Source: Massilioclostridium coli
GTDB taxonomy: Bacteria > Bacillota > Clostridia > Oscillospirales > Ruminococcaceae
Reading direction: 5' to 3'
DNA length: 64,000 nt
Assembly: GCF_900095865.1 (NCBI RefSeq)
Contig: NZ_FMIZ01000007.1
Coordinates: forward strand, 744,001-808,000
A model generated the notes under the pieces. The model had not been told where the DNA came from, ran no database searches, and worked only from the letters and a program-made list of their open reading frames with translations. Positions 17,303 to 25,838 of the stretch are shown in pieces. Numbering within the stretch: position 1 is the first letter of the stretch; every line of letters begins with the position of its first letter. The position numbers and the translations under genes were made by a program.

Positions 17303-19702
17303 TCATACCGTTTCGCCCTCGCCTAACCGGGTCGTCATAATCTTGTAAAGCTGGCTGCGCTGCGGGATGGGGTTGCGGAACGGCAGAATCACATTTTCAT
17401 AGATCAAAAGCCCCTCGCCGGGTTCGGAATTGTCCACATACCGTAATTGCTGCGGGGAAATGTTCAATCGCTCCGCAAGGATACGCCGGTCGCCGGACGC
17501 CTGATTGAGCAGGCAAATGAAGTCGCTGTTTTCCAGAATGTTTTCGATCTCCGGGGAAGAAAGCAGGTCTTTGACGTTCTGGGTCGCCCCGGTCGGGATG
17601 CCTCCCCATTTTCTGAACCGCTTCCAAATCTCGCAGGAGAAAGCCGCCGTCTGTTCCTCTCGCAAAAGCAAATGGAACTCGTCGCAGAAGTACCACGTCG
17701 CCTTGCCTTGGCTACGGTTTTGGGTCACACGGCCCCAAATCTGGTCTTGGACAATGAGCATACCGAGCTTCTTTAATTGTTTGCCCAGCTCTTTAATGTC
17801 AAAGGCCACAATGCGGTTCTCGATGTTGACGTTGGTGCGGTGGTTAAAGACGTTTAGGCTGCCGTTTACATACAGGTCAAGTGCCTGCGCCACACGGTCA
17901 GCCTCCGGGATATGCTGGTCTAACAGGGCTTGATGCAGGTCGGACAGGATCGGCATATTCTCCGGGCGGGGGTCTGCCAGATAGGGCCGGTAGATTACCT
18001 GCACAGCACGGTCAATGACTGTCTTTTCGATGGCTTCCAGCCCGTTCTTGCCGCCCATGACAAGCTCACAGAACGACAGCACGAAATCGCTTTTCAAGGC
18101 CAGCGGGTTTTCGTCCTCACTGTAATTCAGGTTGATGTCCAGCGGGTTCACATAGGATTTGCTGGTGGGCGACAGCTTCACCACTTGGCCGTGGAGCCGC
18201 TTCACAAGGGGGTAATATTCCGCCTCTGGATCGCAGATATATACATCGTCCGGCGTACAAAGGAACACACTGACGATCTCGGATTTACAGCTCATGGATT
18301 TGCCGGAACCGGGAGTACCCAGCTTCAAGCCATTGGGACACCGCGCCCGTTTTCTGTCCAGCATAATCATGTTTCCGGTCTTGGCATTGACGCCGTAATA
18401 CATGGCGTCGCCGCCCATGAAAAGCTCCTGCGTCACGAAAGGCACGAACACGGCCACGCTGGAAGTCGTCAAGGAACGCTCGATCTTGATGTGGTTGGCC
18501 CCCAGCGGCAGGCTGCTCATAAGGCCCTGTTCCTGCTGGTAGTCCAGACGGACAAGGGAACAGTTGTATTTCTGCGCCACACCTGCGGCCCAAAATACAT
18601 CGTTCTCCAACTTCTGCCGGGTGTCGGCGGTGTTCATCACCAGAAAGGTGATCTGGAACATTCGTTCATTTCGGCTTTGCAGGGTTTTCAAAAGCTCCTT
18701 GGCGTCCTGTCCGTAGGTGGCAAGGTCGCTGGGCAGGATGTCCATGTCATAGCCGCTGCGGACAGCTCGTTTCTGTTCCTGTATCTTCATGGCGTCAAGG
18801 TCGGTGATCTTGCGCTTAACCGTCTTGATGGCCTCGCTCTGGTCGATGGCCTGCACATGGAGATTGACGACAATGCCGTTTTCCGTGTTGAGGAAGTCGG
18901 CCAGCATTTCGTCCGACAGTTCCGGGGACAGGATGTTTAAGAAGCTCACGGCCCCATACTTGCCGCCCAGCCCGAACATACGGGAATTGCCGAAGCGGAA
19001 CGAGGACGGGGCAATAAAATCTTTTGTTGAGAGGCCGGACGGAGCCAGCCATTTCCATTCAAACTGAAACGGCTCGGCGTCGGGGTGGAGTACCCCATGC
19101 AGCACTTCCAGACGTTCCTTGGCGTCCAGCACATGAGCCACGGCCCCCATCGTCTTGAAATAGCCCAGCAGATCGGTTTCAATGCGGGTCAGACGGGCGC
19201 GGGCCATTTTCAGGTTGTCCGCCTCGATGGTGAATGTGAGGAACTTGCGCTTGGTGAGGCCGTTGTTGCCCCGCACAAGCTGGTCTTGCAGGATGCCGGA
19301 ATACTCCGCCCGGATGTCGTCGAAGTCGTCACCCTGCGCCTTGATCTCAAAGCTCTTGGCGTACTGCTTGGGGTCGGTCTTGCGGTTGACAAAGGAAAGC
19401 TGAACGTGGATCGAGGCGTCCAGATAGTTGTAGAGATCGCACAGGTTTTCAAAAATGGCCGTCTTGGTGTCGGCCTGTGCAAGCTGATAGCTGATGTCGG
19501 CAAACTCGATACATTTGCTGAACGTGTTGGCCGTCACCTTGCAAATCCCGTCCGGGTACATGGACTGATACGGGATGCTGGCCTGTGCGGAATGGGCTTT
19601 TCCGTCGCCCTTATACTTGCGGATGATGGCCTGTATTTCCCGCTTTTCGGCGCGGGTGAGCTTTACAGGCGGCTCGTTTCTTTGCTTTTCGGACAATCGC
19701 AT
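17303..19702 (-). CDS. VirB4-like conjugation ATPase
   Basis: A 799-residue ATPase that powers the type IV secretion channel. Walker A is GTPGSGKSMS near residue 465; a Walker B-like WYFCDEFHLLL follows near residue 670. The N-terminal half is the VirB4/TraE-type domain. The first 90 nt overlap the PrgI gene, a usual arrangement in these elements, so translation is probably coupled. Confidence 0.92.
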   Translation of the reverse strand: MRLSEKQRNEPPVKLTRAEKREIQAIIRKYKGDGKAHSAQASIPYQSMYPDGICKVTANTFSKCIEFADISYQLAQADTKTAIFENLCDLYNYLDASIHVQLSFVNRKTDPKQYAKSFEIKAQGDDFDDIRAEYSGILQDQLVRGNNGLTKRKFLTFTIEADNLKMARARLTRIETDLLGYFKTMGAVAHVLDAKERLEVLHGVLHPDAEPFQFEWKWLAPSGLSTKDFIAPSSFRFGNSRMFGLGGKYGAVSFLNILSPELSDEMLADFLNTENGIVVNLHVQAIDQSEAIKTVKRKITDLDAMKIQEQKRAVRSGYDMDILPSDLATYGQDAKELLKTLQSRNERMFQITFLVMNTADTRQKLENDVFWAAGVAQKYNCSLVRLDYQQEQGLMSSLPLGANHIKIERSLTTSSVAVFVPFVTQELFMGGDAMYYGVNAKTGNMIMLDRKRARCPNGLKLGTPGSGKSMSCKSEIVSVFLCTPDDVYICDPEAEYYPLVKRLHGQVVKLSPTSKSYVNPLDINLNYSEDENPLALKSDFVLSFCELVMGGKNGLEAIEKTVIDRAVQVIYRPYLADPRPENMPILSDLHQALLDQHIPEADRVAQALDLYVNGSLNVFNHRTNVNIENRIVAFDIKELGKQLKKLGMLIVQDQIWGRVTQNRSQGKATWYFCDEFHLLLREEQTAAFSCEIWKRFRKWGGIPTGATQNVKDLLSSPEIENILENSDFICLLNQASGDRRILAERLNISPQQLRYVDNSEPGEGLLIYENVILPFRNPIPQRSQLYKIMTTRLGEGETV

Positions 19703-20048
19703 TTACCTCCTTTTCCATTTGGTGCTGCCGCATGAGGGCAGTATAGGCGTTGTCGGTTTGGTATGGCCTTTCCTTGGGCTGGATGAAGCAGCACTGGACA
19801 ATCTGCCATACCACCACTTCAAGGGGCTGGCCGTGGCGCTCGTACAGGGCCAGCAGGAAGCCCGGCAGCATGGCGAACACCATAATCAGGGCCGCCGCGC
19901 TGCCAGTCACCCGGCCCCGGAGCAAAAAATAAAGCGGGACGCCTACGAGAAGCGCACCGCCGAAGCAGATCAGTTGTCGTTTGGTAAGGCCAAACACAAT
20001 CTTGGATTTTACGCGGGTTAAGTCCTTTGGGACGGTCACATAAGCCAT
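19611..20048 (-). CDS. PrgI-family (VirB3-like) membrane protein
   Basis: A 145-residue protein opening with AYVTVPKDLTRVKSKIVFGLTK, the signature start of PrgI proteins. Two adjacent membrane helices (about 28-46 and 50-66) are followed by a cytoplasmic, basic C terminus. PrgI is the Gram-positive counterpart of VirB3 and pairs with VirB4, which is encoded immediately downstream with overlap. Start ATG at 20048 with GAGGTG upstream. Confidence 0.88.
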   Translation of the reverse strand: MAYVTVPKDLTRVKSKIVFGLTKRQLICFGGALLVGVPLYFLLRGRVTGSAAALIMVFAMLPGFLLALYERHGQPLEVVVWQIVQCCFIQPKERPYQTDNAYTALMRQHQMEKEVNAIVRKAKKRAACKAHPRRKAGNTGHHPQV

Positions 20049-20053
20049 TCAAA

Positions 20054-20629
20054 TCACCTCGTTTCTGATACATTTTCTTGTGGGGTCAGGGAAAGATCAC
20101 TGTCCACCTCGTTTCCCCAAACGTCCCAGCCGGGCGCTTTCTGTCTGGCAAACAGCTCCACGCGGGGCAGATCGCCCGCCAGCTCAATGATTTTGTCGCG
20201 GGTTACGTCCGGCTTTTTGCTGTGTTCCTCCACAGGGGAAATAATAAACTGATGGACACCGGCGCTGCGGCGCTTGGGTTTGCCTCGTTTGGCAAGCAGG
20301 CAGATTTCCGCATTGCCTCTCGTCCAGTAGCCCAGCCCATAAAACCATGTGGGGCTTTTCTTGTTGAGCTTCAACCAGACAAAGGCCACCGTCTTGAACG
20401 TAAAGCCCCATGCCCAGATCAGGCGCAGGGCTTCCGGGAGCTGCGGGAATGTGGCCCACAAGAACAGCAGACAGTCCTTTTCCGCCAGCGTTTCCACCGG
20501 CAGGGCGCACAGCTCGTCAATGCTCATGGTGGGATAGTGATGTTCCGCCGCACCTGTTTTCTTGCACTCATACCGCCACGGCGGATCGGCGTAAATGATG
20601 TGGTATCGTTTCTTTTGTACTTCCTCGAT
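20054..20629 (-). CDS. MT-A70-type adenine methyltransferase, start codon unclear
   Basis: A DNA N6-adenine methylase of the MT-A70 family. The frame contains the catalytic motif DPPW (YADPPWRYECKK), AEHHYPTMSIDEL, LFLWATFPQLPEAL, WFYGLGYWTRGNAE and VELFARQ ... WDVWG, all typical. The first ATG in frame (20527) lies after DPPW and would remove the catalytic motif. Upstream, the frame is open back to the VirB6 stop codon at 20651 but has no ATG, GTG or TTG. AGGAGG at 20640-20645 is 10 nt from an ATC (20629), used here as a provisional non-canonical start. It probably modifies element DNA against host restriction. Alternatively the gene has lost its start by mutation. Confidence 0.7.
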   Translation of the reverse strand: MEEVQKKRYHIIYADPPWRYECKKTGAAEHHYPTMSIDELCALPVETLAEKDCLLFLWATFPQLPEALRLIWAWGFTFKTVAFVWLKLNKKSPTWFYGLGYWTRGNAEICLLAKRGKPKRRSAGVHQFIISPVEEHSKKPDVTRDKIIELAGDLPRVELFARQKAPGWDVWGNEVDSDLSLTPQENVSETR

Positions 20630-20650
20630 GGTTGGTAGTCCTCCTGTCTG

Positions 20651-21514
20651 TTAATGTGCAGTAAAGACGGCTTTCGATATGCTGCCAGTCTTGAACAGAC
20701 AGAAGCAGAGCAGAACCGTGTAGCCCATACAGCCCCAAATGGCCCCGGATATATCCGCTGCCTGTCCGATCTGCTGGATCAGCACCGCATAGATGCCGAC
20801 AACCACCATAATCAAAAAGGCTTGGAAGCCCAGCGCCAACAGGGATTTCAAGTAGTTCTGGCCGACGCCGCGCCACTCCGCATTGCCCAGCGTGGCAAGG
20901 GGGATCGGCCCCAGCGCGGTCACGGCATAAATTTCAATCATTCTTCCGTATGTCACAAGGAAAATACAGATGGAAAGAATGTTCATCGTCAGCCCCACAA
21001 CAAGGGTCTGGAACCACAGGCCGAGCAGCGGCCCGATGTCCATAGCTTCCAGTTGTGCTTCAAGGTCGGGAATGAGGGTGTCAAAGTCAATGCTGGTTTC
21101 CCCGATAATCACCCCGGCGCTCTGGTTGACGACGGCTTGGGTGGCGTCGAAAACGCCCATGACGATATTCCATGTGTTCGTCACAATGAGAATGGCAAAA
21201 GCACTTTTGAAAATCCAACGGAAGAACATGGACGTGTCAAAGTCGTGCATATTGTTCTTTTCCACGATCATGTCTATCAGCTCATAGCACATGATAACGG
21301 CAAGGATCGCCGCTGCAATGGGGACGATCACCGTGTCCGACAGGGATTGCAGCATATTGAATATGCCGCTGTTCCACGCTTGCGGCGTCGTCCCCACATC
21401 CGAGGCGATTTCCCCGACTTTCGTATTGACCGTGCTGAACAGCCCGGACAGGTTGCCCATGATGCCGTCGATTAAAATGCCTTTGATCCAATCCCCTATG
21501 AGTTCGCCTATCAT
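20651..21514 (-). CDS. VirB6/TrbL-like polytopic membrane protein
   Basis: A 287-residue protein with about six membrane helices (for example VIVPIAAAILAVIMCYELI, SAFAILIVTNTWNIVMGV, FLIMVVVGIYAVLI). An N-terminal amphipathic segment is followed by a central loop with a conserved-looking FDTLIPDLEAQLEAMDIGP. It forms the inner-membrane channel core of the conjugation machine. It starts downstream of the Maff2 gene and ends at the ribosome binding region of the methylase gene. Confidence 0.85.
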   Translation of the reverse strand: MIGELIGDWIKGILIDGIMGNLSGLFSTVNTKVGEIASDVGTTPQAWNSGIFNMLQSLSDTVIVPIAAAILAVIMCYELIDMIVEKNNMHDFDTSMFFRWIFKSAFAILIVTNTWNIVMGVFDATQAVVNQSAGVIIGETSIDFDTLIPDLEAQLEAMDIGPLLGLWFQTLVVGLTMNILSICIFLVTYGRMIEIYAVTALGPIPLATLGNAEWRGVGQNYLKSLLALGFQAFLIMVVVGIYAVLIQQIGQAADISGAIWGCMGYTVLLCFCLFKTGSISKAVFTAH

Positions 21515-21622
21515 GTGGGTTCACCTCCTTTGCAGCGCTCTCCCGCATGGAACCGGGAGAGCGCTGCGGGGTTTCAGGATTTAATAGTTATGGTTGGGCT
21601 GGTTGGCGGACAGCCGGGAAGA

Positions 21623-21838
21623 TCAGCCCAGCAGACCAGACAGCAGGGGAACCAGAGTGACGCCGATCAGGGCAACACCACCGCCCGCGACGAGCTGCTT
21701 AACACCCTGCGACTTGCTGGCCGGATTATCCTGACCGTAACCTTCCAGAAGGTTGATGCCGCCCCAAACGCACAGCGCACCGCCGAGGCCCACAACGATA
21801 GTCTGCAAAGTAGTAACCGCACTATTGAAAAATTCCAT
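21623..21838 (-). CDS. Maff2-family small membrane protein
   Basis: A 71-residue protein: MEFFNSAVTTLQTIVVGLGG, then two hydrophobic helices separated by GYGQDNPASKSQGVKQL, the usual layout of Maff2 proteins between VirD4 and VirB6 genes. ATG at 21838 with GGAGG 8 nt upstream; longer frames lack a site. It is likely a small component of the transfer channel, comparable in position and size to VirB2-type pilin-like proteins, though that equivalence is inference. Confidence 0.85.
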   Translation of the reverse strand: MEFFNSAVTTLQTIVVGLGGALCVWGGINLLEGYGQDNPASKSQGVKQLVAGGGVALIGVTLVPLLSGLLG

Positions 21839-21896
21839 AAATTTACCTCCATAAATTTCAGTTTGATATGATTTGTTGATAAGGGAAAGCCGCCGA

Positions 21897-23708
21897 TCAT
21901 TCGTCCACGGCGGCCATATCTTCATCCGACAGGTCTATGTCGTAGAGGTCAAAGGTTTCCTCCTGCGAAACCCCCCGCTGCCGTTTCCGGCGCAGGGCGG
22001 TCAAGTACCTGTCCACATCAAAATAGTTCTTCTTGTCGGCGTCGGAAAGGTATTTATAGCGGGGGTGACGGGTAATGTCGTATTTCTCACTGAAAAACGG
22101 CCTGACACCGCGCACCTGCAAAATACACTTGCCTCCGTCCATCGTTGCGATTTCGTCCTGTGACATCAACTCCTTTCCTAACTTCTGATAATTCAATCCG
22201 TGAGAGGTCTGTGCGCCCCGGTTTTCGCTCTGGTTGTAGCTGTCGATGGTTTCTTTGCCCAGCACGTCAGAGATTTCCTTGGCGTTCTTGCCCCGCCCAC
22301 TAAGAAAAAGCGTGCAGTCGCAGTTATCGGAAATGATTTCCGCAGCGTCCTTGTAGATGGCCTTTAACTGTGACTGGCTTTGCAAAATAATAGAAGCCGA
22401 GATTTCACGGCTTCGGATGGTGGCGATCAGCTTGTCAAAGTTGGGTATCTGGCCGATGTTCGCAAACTCGTCCAGTATCATGCGGACGTGAACCGGCAGC
22501 CGCCCGCCGTATTTATCATCGGCCCGGTCACAAAGCAGGTTGATAAGCTGGCTCTGTACCATTGCCAGAATGAAATTAAAGGTGGTGTCCGTGTCCGACA
22601 TAATCAGGAACAGCGCCGTTTTCTCGTCCCCGATGGTGTCAAGTTCCAGTTCGTCGTCCTCCATCAGCTCCCGGACTTCCCGGATGTCAAAAGGGGCCAT
22701 TCTTGCGCCTGCGCTGATAAGGATTGAGGAACGGGTCTTGCCCGCCGAAAGCAGGAATTTTTTATACTGGCGGACGGCAAAGTGGTCTGGATCGCGTTCC
22801 TCCAATCGCTCAAACATCAAATCCACCGGCGATTGAAATTCCGGGTCGTCCTCACGGGCTTCGCTGGCATTTATCATTTCAAGCAGCGTCGTGAAGTTCA
22901 TTTCTTCCTCCGGCGCTTCCTGCCAGATATAGCCGATCAGAGCCGTGTAGAACAGCCGTTCCGATTTCACCCAAAAATCTTCTGCGCTTTTTTCGCCCTC
23001 TCCCTTAGTGTTGCAGATCAAGGTATTTACCAGCTTCAACACGTCTTTTTCCGAGTGCAGATACCGAAACGGGTTGTATTTCATGCTCTTGGAAAAATTG
23101 ATGGTGTTCAGCACTTTCACGCGGTAGCCGCTGCGGATAAGGAGCTGGCCCACTTCACCGATCAAGCTGCCCTTGGGATCGGTTATCACAAACGAGGTCG
23201 GATAGTCCTTGGACATACATTGCATCAGGTTTGGCTTCACGAAGAACCGGGTCTTGCCGGAGCCGGAACCGCCGATTACAAGGACATTCTTGTTTCGTGC
23301 GGTTTTGGGGTCTTTCGGCCTGTTGTTCATGGTGAGCCGTTCCGTCTGTGTCAGCAGAATGTTGTTGTCAAAATTGGGGTCGATATAGGGGGCTATATCC
23401 TTGGGGCCGCCCCATCGGGCGCTGCCGTACTCCACGCCTTTGCGGTATTTCTTGGCGTTCTTGCCTTTGCAGTACACCATGAGCCGCAGCGCCGCAGCAC
23501 CGGCGACGCCGATCAGCAGGTCAATGGGGTGGAAGCTGGGGGCGGCACTTTCAAAGGCCGCCGCGCAGCCGTCCGCAAAGTGCAGGAGCTTTTGGGAAAG
23601 GTCGATGCCCTCCGCCAGACGGTACGCCTGCCCCAGCTTGCCGAACAGATAGACAAACAGCAGATAGGGCAGATTGGCGATTATCAGTTTTTTCATTTCC
23701 GGCTTCAT
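21897..23708 (-). CDS. VirD4-like type IV coupling protein
   Basis: A 603-residue ATPase that links the DNA-relaxase complex to the channel. Two N-terminal membrane segments (about 10-25 and 60-78) are followed by a Walker A GGSGSGKTRFF near residue 145, then TDPKGSLIGEVG and a Walker B MILDEFANIG near residue 412. The start overlaps the PcfB stop by 4 nt (ATGA). PcfB is the known partner of this kind of coupling protein (PcfC) in pCF10, supporting the pairing. Confidence 0.93.
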   Translation of the reverse strand: MKPEMKKLIIANLPYLLFVYLFGKLGQAYRLAEGIDLSQKLLHFADGCAAAFESAAPSFHPIDLLIGVAGAAALRLMVYCKGKNAKKYRKGVEYGSARWGGPKDIAPYIDPNFDNNILLTQTERLTMNNRPKDPKTARNKNVLVIGGSGSGKTRFFVKPNLMQCMSKDYPTSFVITDPKGSLIGEVGQLLIRSGYRVKVLNTINFSKSMKYNPFRYLHSEKDVLKLVNTLICNTKGEGEKSAEDFWVKSERLFYTALIGYIWQEAPEEEMNFTTLLEMINASEAREDDPEFQSPVDLMFERLEERDPDHFAVRQYKKFLLSAGKTRSSILISAGARMAPFDIREVRELMEDDELELDTIGDEKTALFLIMSDTDTTFNFILAMVQSQLINLLCDRADDKYGGRLPVHVRMILDEFANIGQIPNFDKLIATIRSREISASIILQSQSQLKAIYKDAAEIISDNCDCTLFLSGRGKNAKEISDVLGKETIDSYNQSENRGAQTSHGLNYQKLGKELMSQDEIATMDGGKCILQVRGVRPFFSEKYDITRHPRYKYLSDADKKNYFDVDRYLTALRRKRQRGVSQEETFDLYDIDLSDEDMAAVDE

Positions 23709-24181
23709 CGTGACAGCCCCCTTTCTTTGAATTTTTCCTTGGCCCGGTCAGCGTTGCGGGCCGCTGCCTTTTCCTTGCTTGCGGCAATGTCCTTGCGGAT
23801 CGAGGGCCGTTCCTCCCGCTGCAACTTCTTGGCCGTGAACTCCTTGAACGCCTGTTCCATGTTGTCGGCGTCCTTGGCCTTGAAAATCACGATGTAGTGC
23901 GGGGGCTGGGTAGTGGCGTCTTTCCGCAGCGTGAAGTCCACGCCGTATTTCTTGGCGCAGGGCTTAAACAGTCCAATGTTGGCGTCGGTGATCTCGATAT
24001 TGGACAGGGCCGCCCCGTGCTTTTTGAGCTGCTTTAGGCTCTGCTGGCCGTGGTGCAGCTTGGTCTTGCCCTTGTTTTGGGTTTCCAGAAACTTGCGGGC
24101 CGCCGCTTGCAGCACTTGGATTGTCAGCTTGGCCGATTTGATGGAAAAGGCTATTGTCTTTTGGGTTACTTCCTCCTGCAA
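23705..24181 (-). CDS. PcfB-family (DUF3801) transfer protein
   Basis: A 158-residue protein beginning MQEEVTQKTIAFSIKSAKLT, the hallmark of PcfB, and continuing with VDFTLRKDATTQPPHYIVIFKAKD. The start is a TTG at 24181 behind AAAGGAGG; no ATG is closer. The C-terminal third is basic and carries RPSIRKDIAASKEKAAA, similar to tails on two other proteins of this operon. In plasmid pCF10, PcfB associates with the coupling protein, whose counterpart overlaps here by 4 nt. Confidence 0.85.
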   Translation of the reverse strand: MQEEVTQKTIAFSIKSAKLTIQVLQAAARKFLETQNKGKTKLHHGQQSLKQLKKHGAALSNIEITDANIGLFKPCAKKYGVDFTLRKDATTQPPHYIVIFKAKDADNMEQAFKEFTAKKLQREERPSIRKDIAASKEKAAARNADRAKEKFKERGLSR

Positions 24182-24286
24182 TCGCTATCCCTCCTTTCGC
24201 AGAAGTGCGGCGGGACGGTTAAGGTGGCACCGTCAGCCGCCGCAGGAAACAGAAAAGGGACAGCCGCTTGCGCCGGTTGTCCCCGA

Positions 24287-24499
24287 TTAAATCCTCACCC
24301 GCAGGCCGGAAAGATCGTCGGCACGGATGCCAACCAGATACCAGTTGGCCCCGTACTCAATGCGGGTGGGCTTCCACCTGCCGCCCACCATCACGTCAAA
24401 GGTTTCTCCACAGTGCAGGCCGCCGTAGTAGTCCGCCAGATCAAAGCGAATGTCGTAACGGTCGCTGCGCTCGTCGAAAATCAATGCACCCTGTTTCAT
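24287..24499 (-). CDS. DUF5348 domain protein
   Basis: A 70-residue protein, SDRYDIRFDLADYYGGLHCGE in its centre followed by PTRIEYGANWYLVG, matching DUF5348 proteins that sit between the replication-type gene and pcfB in Clostridia ICEs. Function unknown. The 100 nt between it and PcfB hold a hairpin (GGGACA ... TGTCCC). Confidence 0.8.
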   Translation of the reverse strand: MKQGALIFDERSDRYDIRFDLADYYGGLHCGETFDVMVGGRWKPTRIEYGANWYLVGIRADDLSGLRVRI

Positions 24500-24514
24500 A
24501 GGGCCGTCCTCCTT

Positions 24515-25636
24515 TCAGATTTTGCCGGTGTTCATGTCATGGGCCACCAGCGCGGCATAGTAACCGTTGATCGTGCTGGGCGCATTGAACAGCATAGCCA
24601 GCAGGTATTTCTTGATGTTGCGGATTTCCGAAGTGTTCTTGCTCAAACAGTCAAAGACAAACTCAATGTGAGAGCTGTCCAGCTTCATAAACTTAGATTT
24701 CACCAGCTCTGCCGGGTAATCGTCCCCGGCAATACGGATGGTCTTGCGGGCGCTGCATACGGTTTCCACCAGCAAGTCCACAATCTCGTCCAGCGTTTCC
24801 CGGTCAATGCCCTTGACGTGCTGGCAAAGGTGTTCGTACTCGATGTTGTCCATGATGATTTGACGATAAATCTCTATGGCGCTCTGTGATTTCGCTTCCG
24901 TTCCTTTCCGTTCCGGCGGCTGTGCCGCCTCGTCCTCCAAAGGAGAGGGTCGGGAAAGGATAGGAATGGGATCGGTAATTGATACATCAGTAATTGATTT
25001 TTCTTTACTTGATATATCTTTATTTAATTGCGTTGGTTTTCCCAACGTAGGCTTTTCCTGCGTTGGATTATCCAACATTGGATTTTCCAACGTAGGTGAA
25101 TCCGGCACAGGCTGGGGCTGTTCATAGATCACATAGTCCGCGCCGCGCAAGCGTCCTTGGCTGTCGCGCTCACGGGATCGGACGATGTACCCGGCCTGTT
25201 CCAGCTCCCGGATCGCGGCCCGGATCGCGTCGATCTGCTCCCGGTTGATAAGGGACAAACCTTTCAGCGTATAGTCCCAATCTTCCGGCAGAGAGAGCAT
25301 TTGCGATAACAGGCCCTTGGCTTTCAGGGATAAGTCCTTGTTCCGCAGGTGGTGATTGGACATCACCGTGTAGCCCTTGTTACGCTCTACACGAAATACT
25401 GCCATGTTCTCAACTCCTTTCACTCGAAATGTCACCGCGTCGTAGGCGGTCAGCTTGCCCGGCTGGTAGGGACATTCCGCATAGACGCAGAATTGATATT
25501 TCCAGTGCGGGCGATAAAAGAGGCAGGTGCCGCAGTCCTCCGGCGTGACCGCCTCGCCGCTGTCGTAGTGGTCGAAACCGGGCTTGCCCTGCATGAGCTG
25601 TTCAAAGGCCCGGTCGCTGCCGGAAGTGAAATACAT
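24515..25636 (-). CDS. Replication-initiation-type HTH protein (DUF6017-like) with N-terminal Cys-rich extension
   Basis: This single open frame of 373 residues looks like two proteins joined. Residues 1-77 (MYFTSGSDRAFEQLM, GTCLFYRPHW, CVYAECPYQPGK) form a small Cys-rich domain. Residue 78 onward, beginning MAVFRVERNKGYTVMSNHHL, is the start normally seen for DUF6017/replication-initiator-like proteins with a winged helix-turn-helix (LSLKAKGLLSQMLSLPEDWDYT) and a C-terminal domain. Both starts have good sites: GGAGG before ATG 25636 and AAAGGAG before the internal ATG 25405. The cell could make both a fusion and a 296-residue short form. It is the first gene of the transfer operon. Confidence 0.8.
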   Translation of the reverse strand: MYFTSGSDRAFEQLMQGKPGFDHYDSGEAVTPEDCGTCLFYRPHWKYQFCVYAECPYQPGKLTAYDAVTFRVKGVENMAVFRVERNKGYTVMSNHHLRNKDLSLKAKGLLSQMLSLPEDWDYTLKGLSLINREQIDAIRAAIRELEQAGYIVRSRERDSQGRLRGADYVIYEQPQPVPDSPTLENPMLDNPTQEKPTLGKPTQLNKDISSKEKSITDVSITDPIPILSRPSPLEDEAAQPPERKGTEAKSQSAIEIYRQIIMDNIEYEHLCQHVKGIDRETLDEIVDLLVETVCSARKTIRIAGDDYPAELVKSKFMKLDSSHIEFVFDCLSKNTSEIRNIKKYLLAMLFNAPSTINGYYAALVAHDMNTGKI

Positions 25637-25675
25637 AGGCCGTCGCCTCCTTTCTGCTTTTGGGCAAAAAGAAAA

Positions 25676-25703
25676 GCCGCAGACTTTTTTCAAAATCTGC
25701 GGC
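25676..25703 (-). terminator. Terminator-like hairpin ahead of the transfer operon
   Basis: On the minus strand the stem GCCGCAGA ... TCTGCGGC is followed by TTTTCTTTTT, and the ribosome binding site of the first transfer gene begins about 25 nt further on. It may end transcripts entering from the right or act as an attenuator for the operon. Confidence 0.65.
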
Positions 25704-25838
25704 TTGGCCGGGGAACAGAAAAGGGCGCTGTCATGCTTGACAACACCCTGTTTCTGTCTGATAATTCAGTTGTTTTGACACGCCCCGTTTTCCGCTGCCC
25801 TAAAAAACATTGATTTTACTGGATTTTTTCATGTTTTC

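Noticed and set aside
12823-17326. Long plus-strand frames opposite topB and the NlpC/P60 gene
   Set aside because: Shadows of well-supported minus-strand genes; no ribosome binding sites or recognisable domains.
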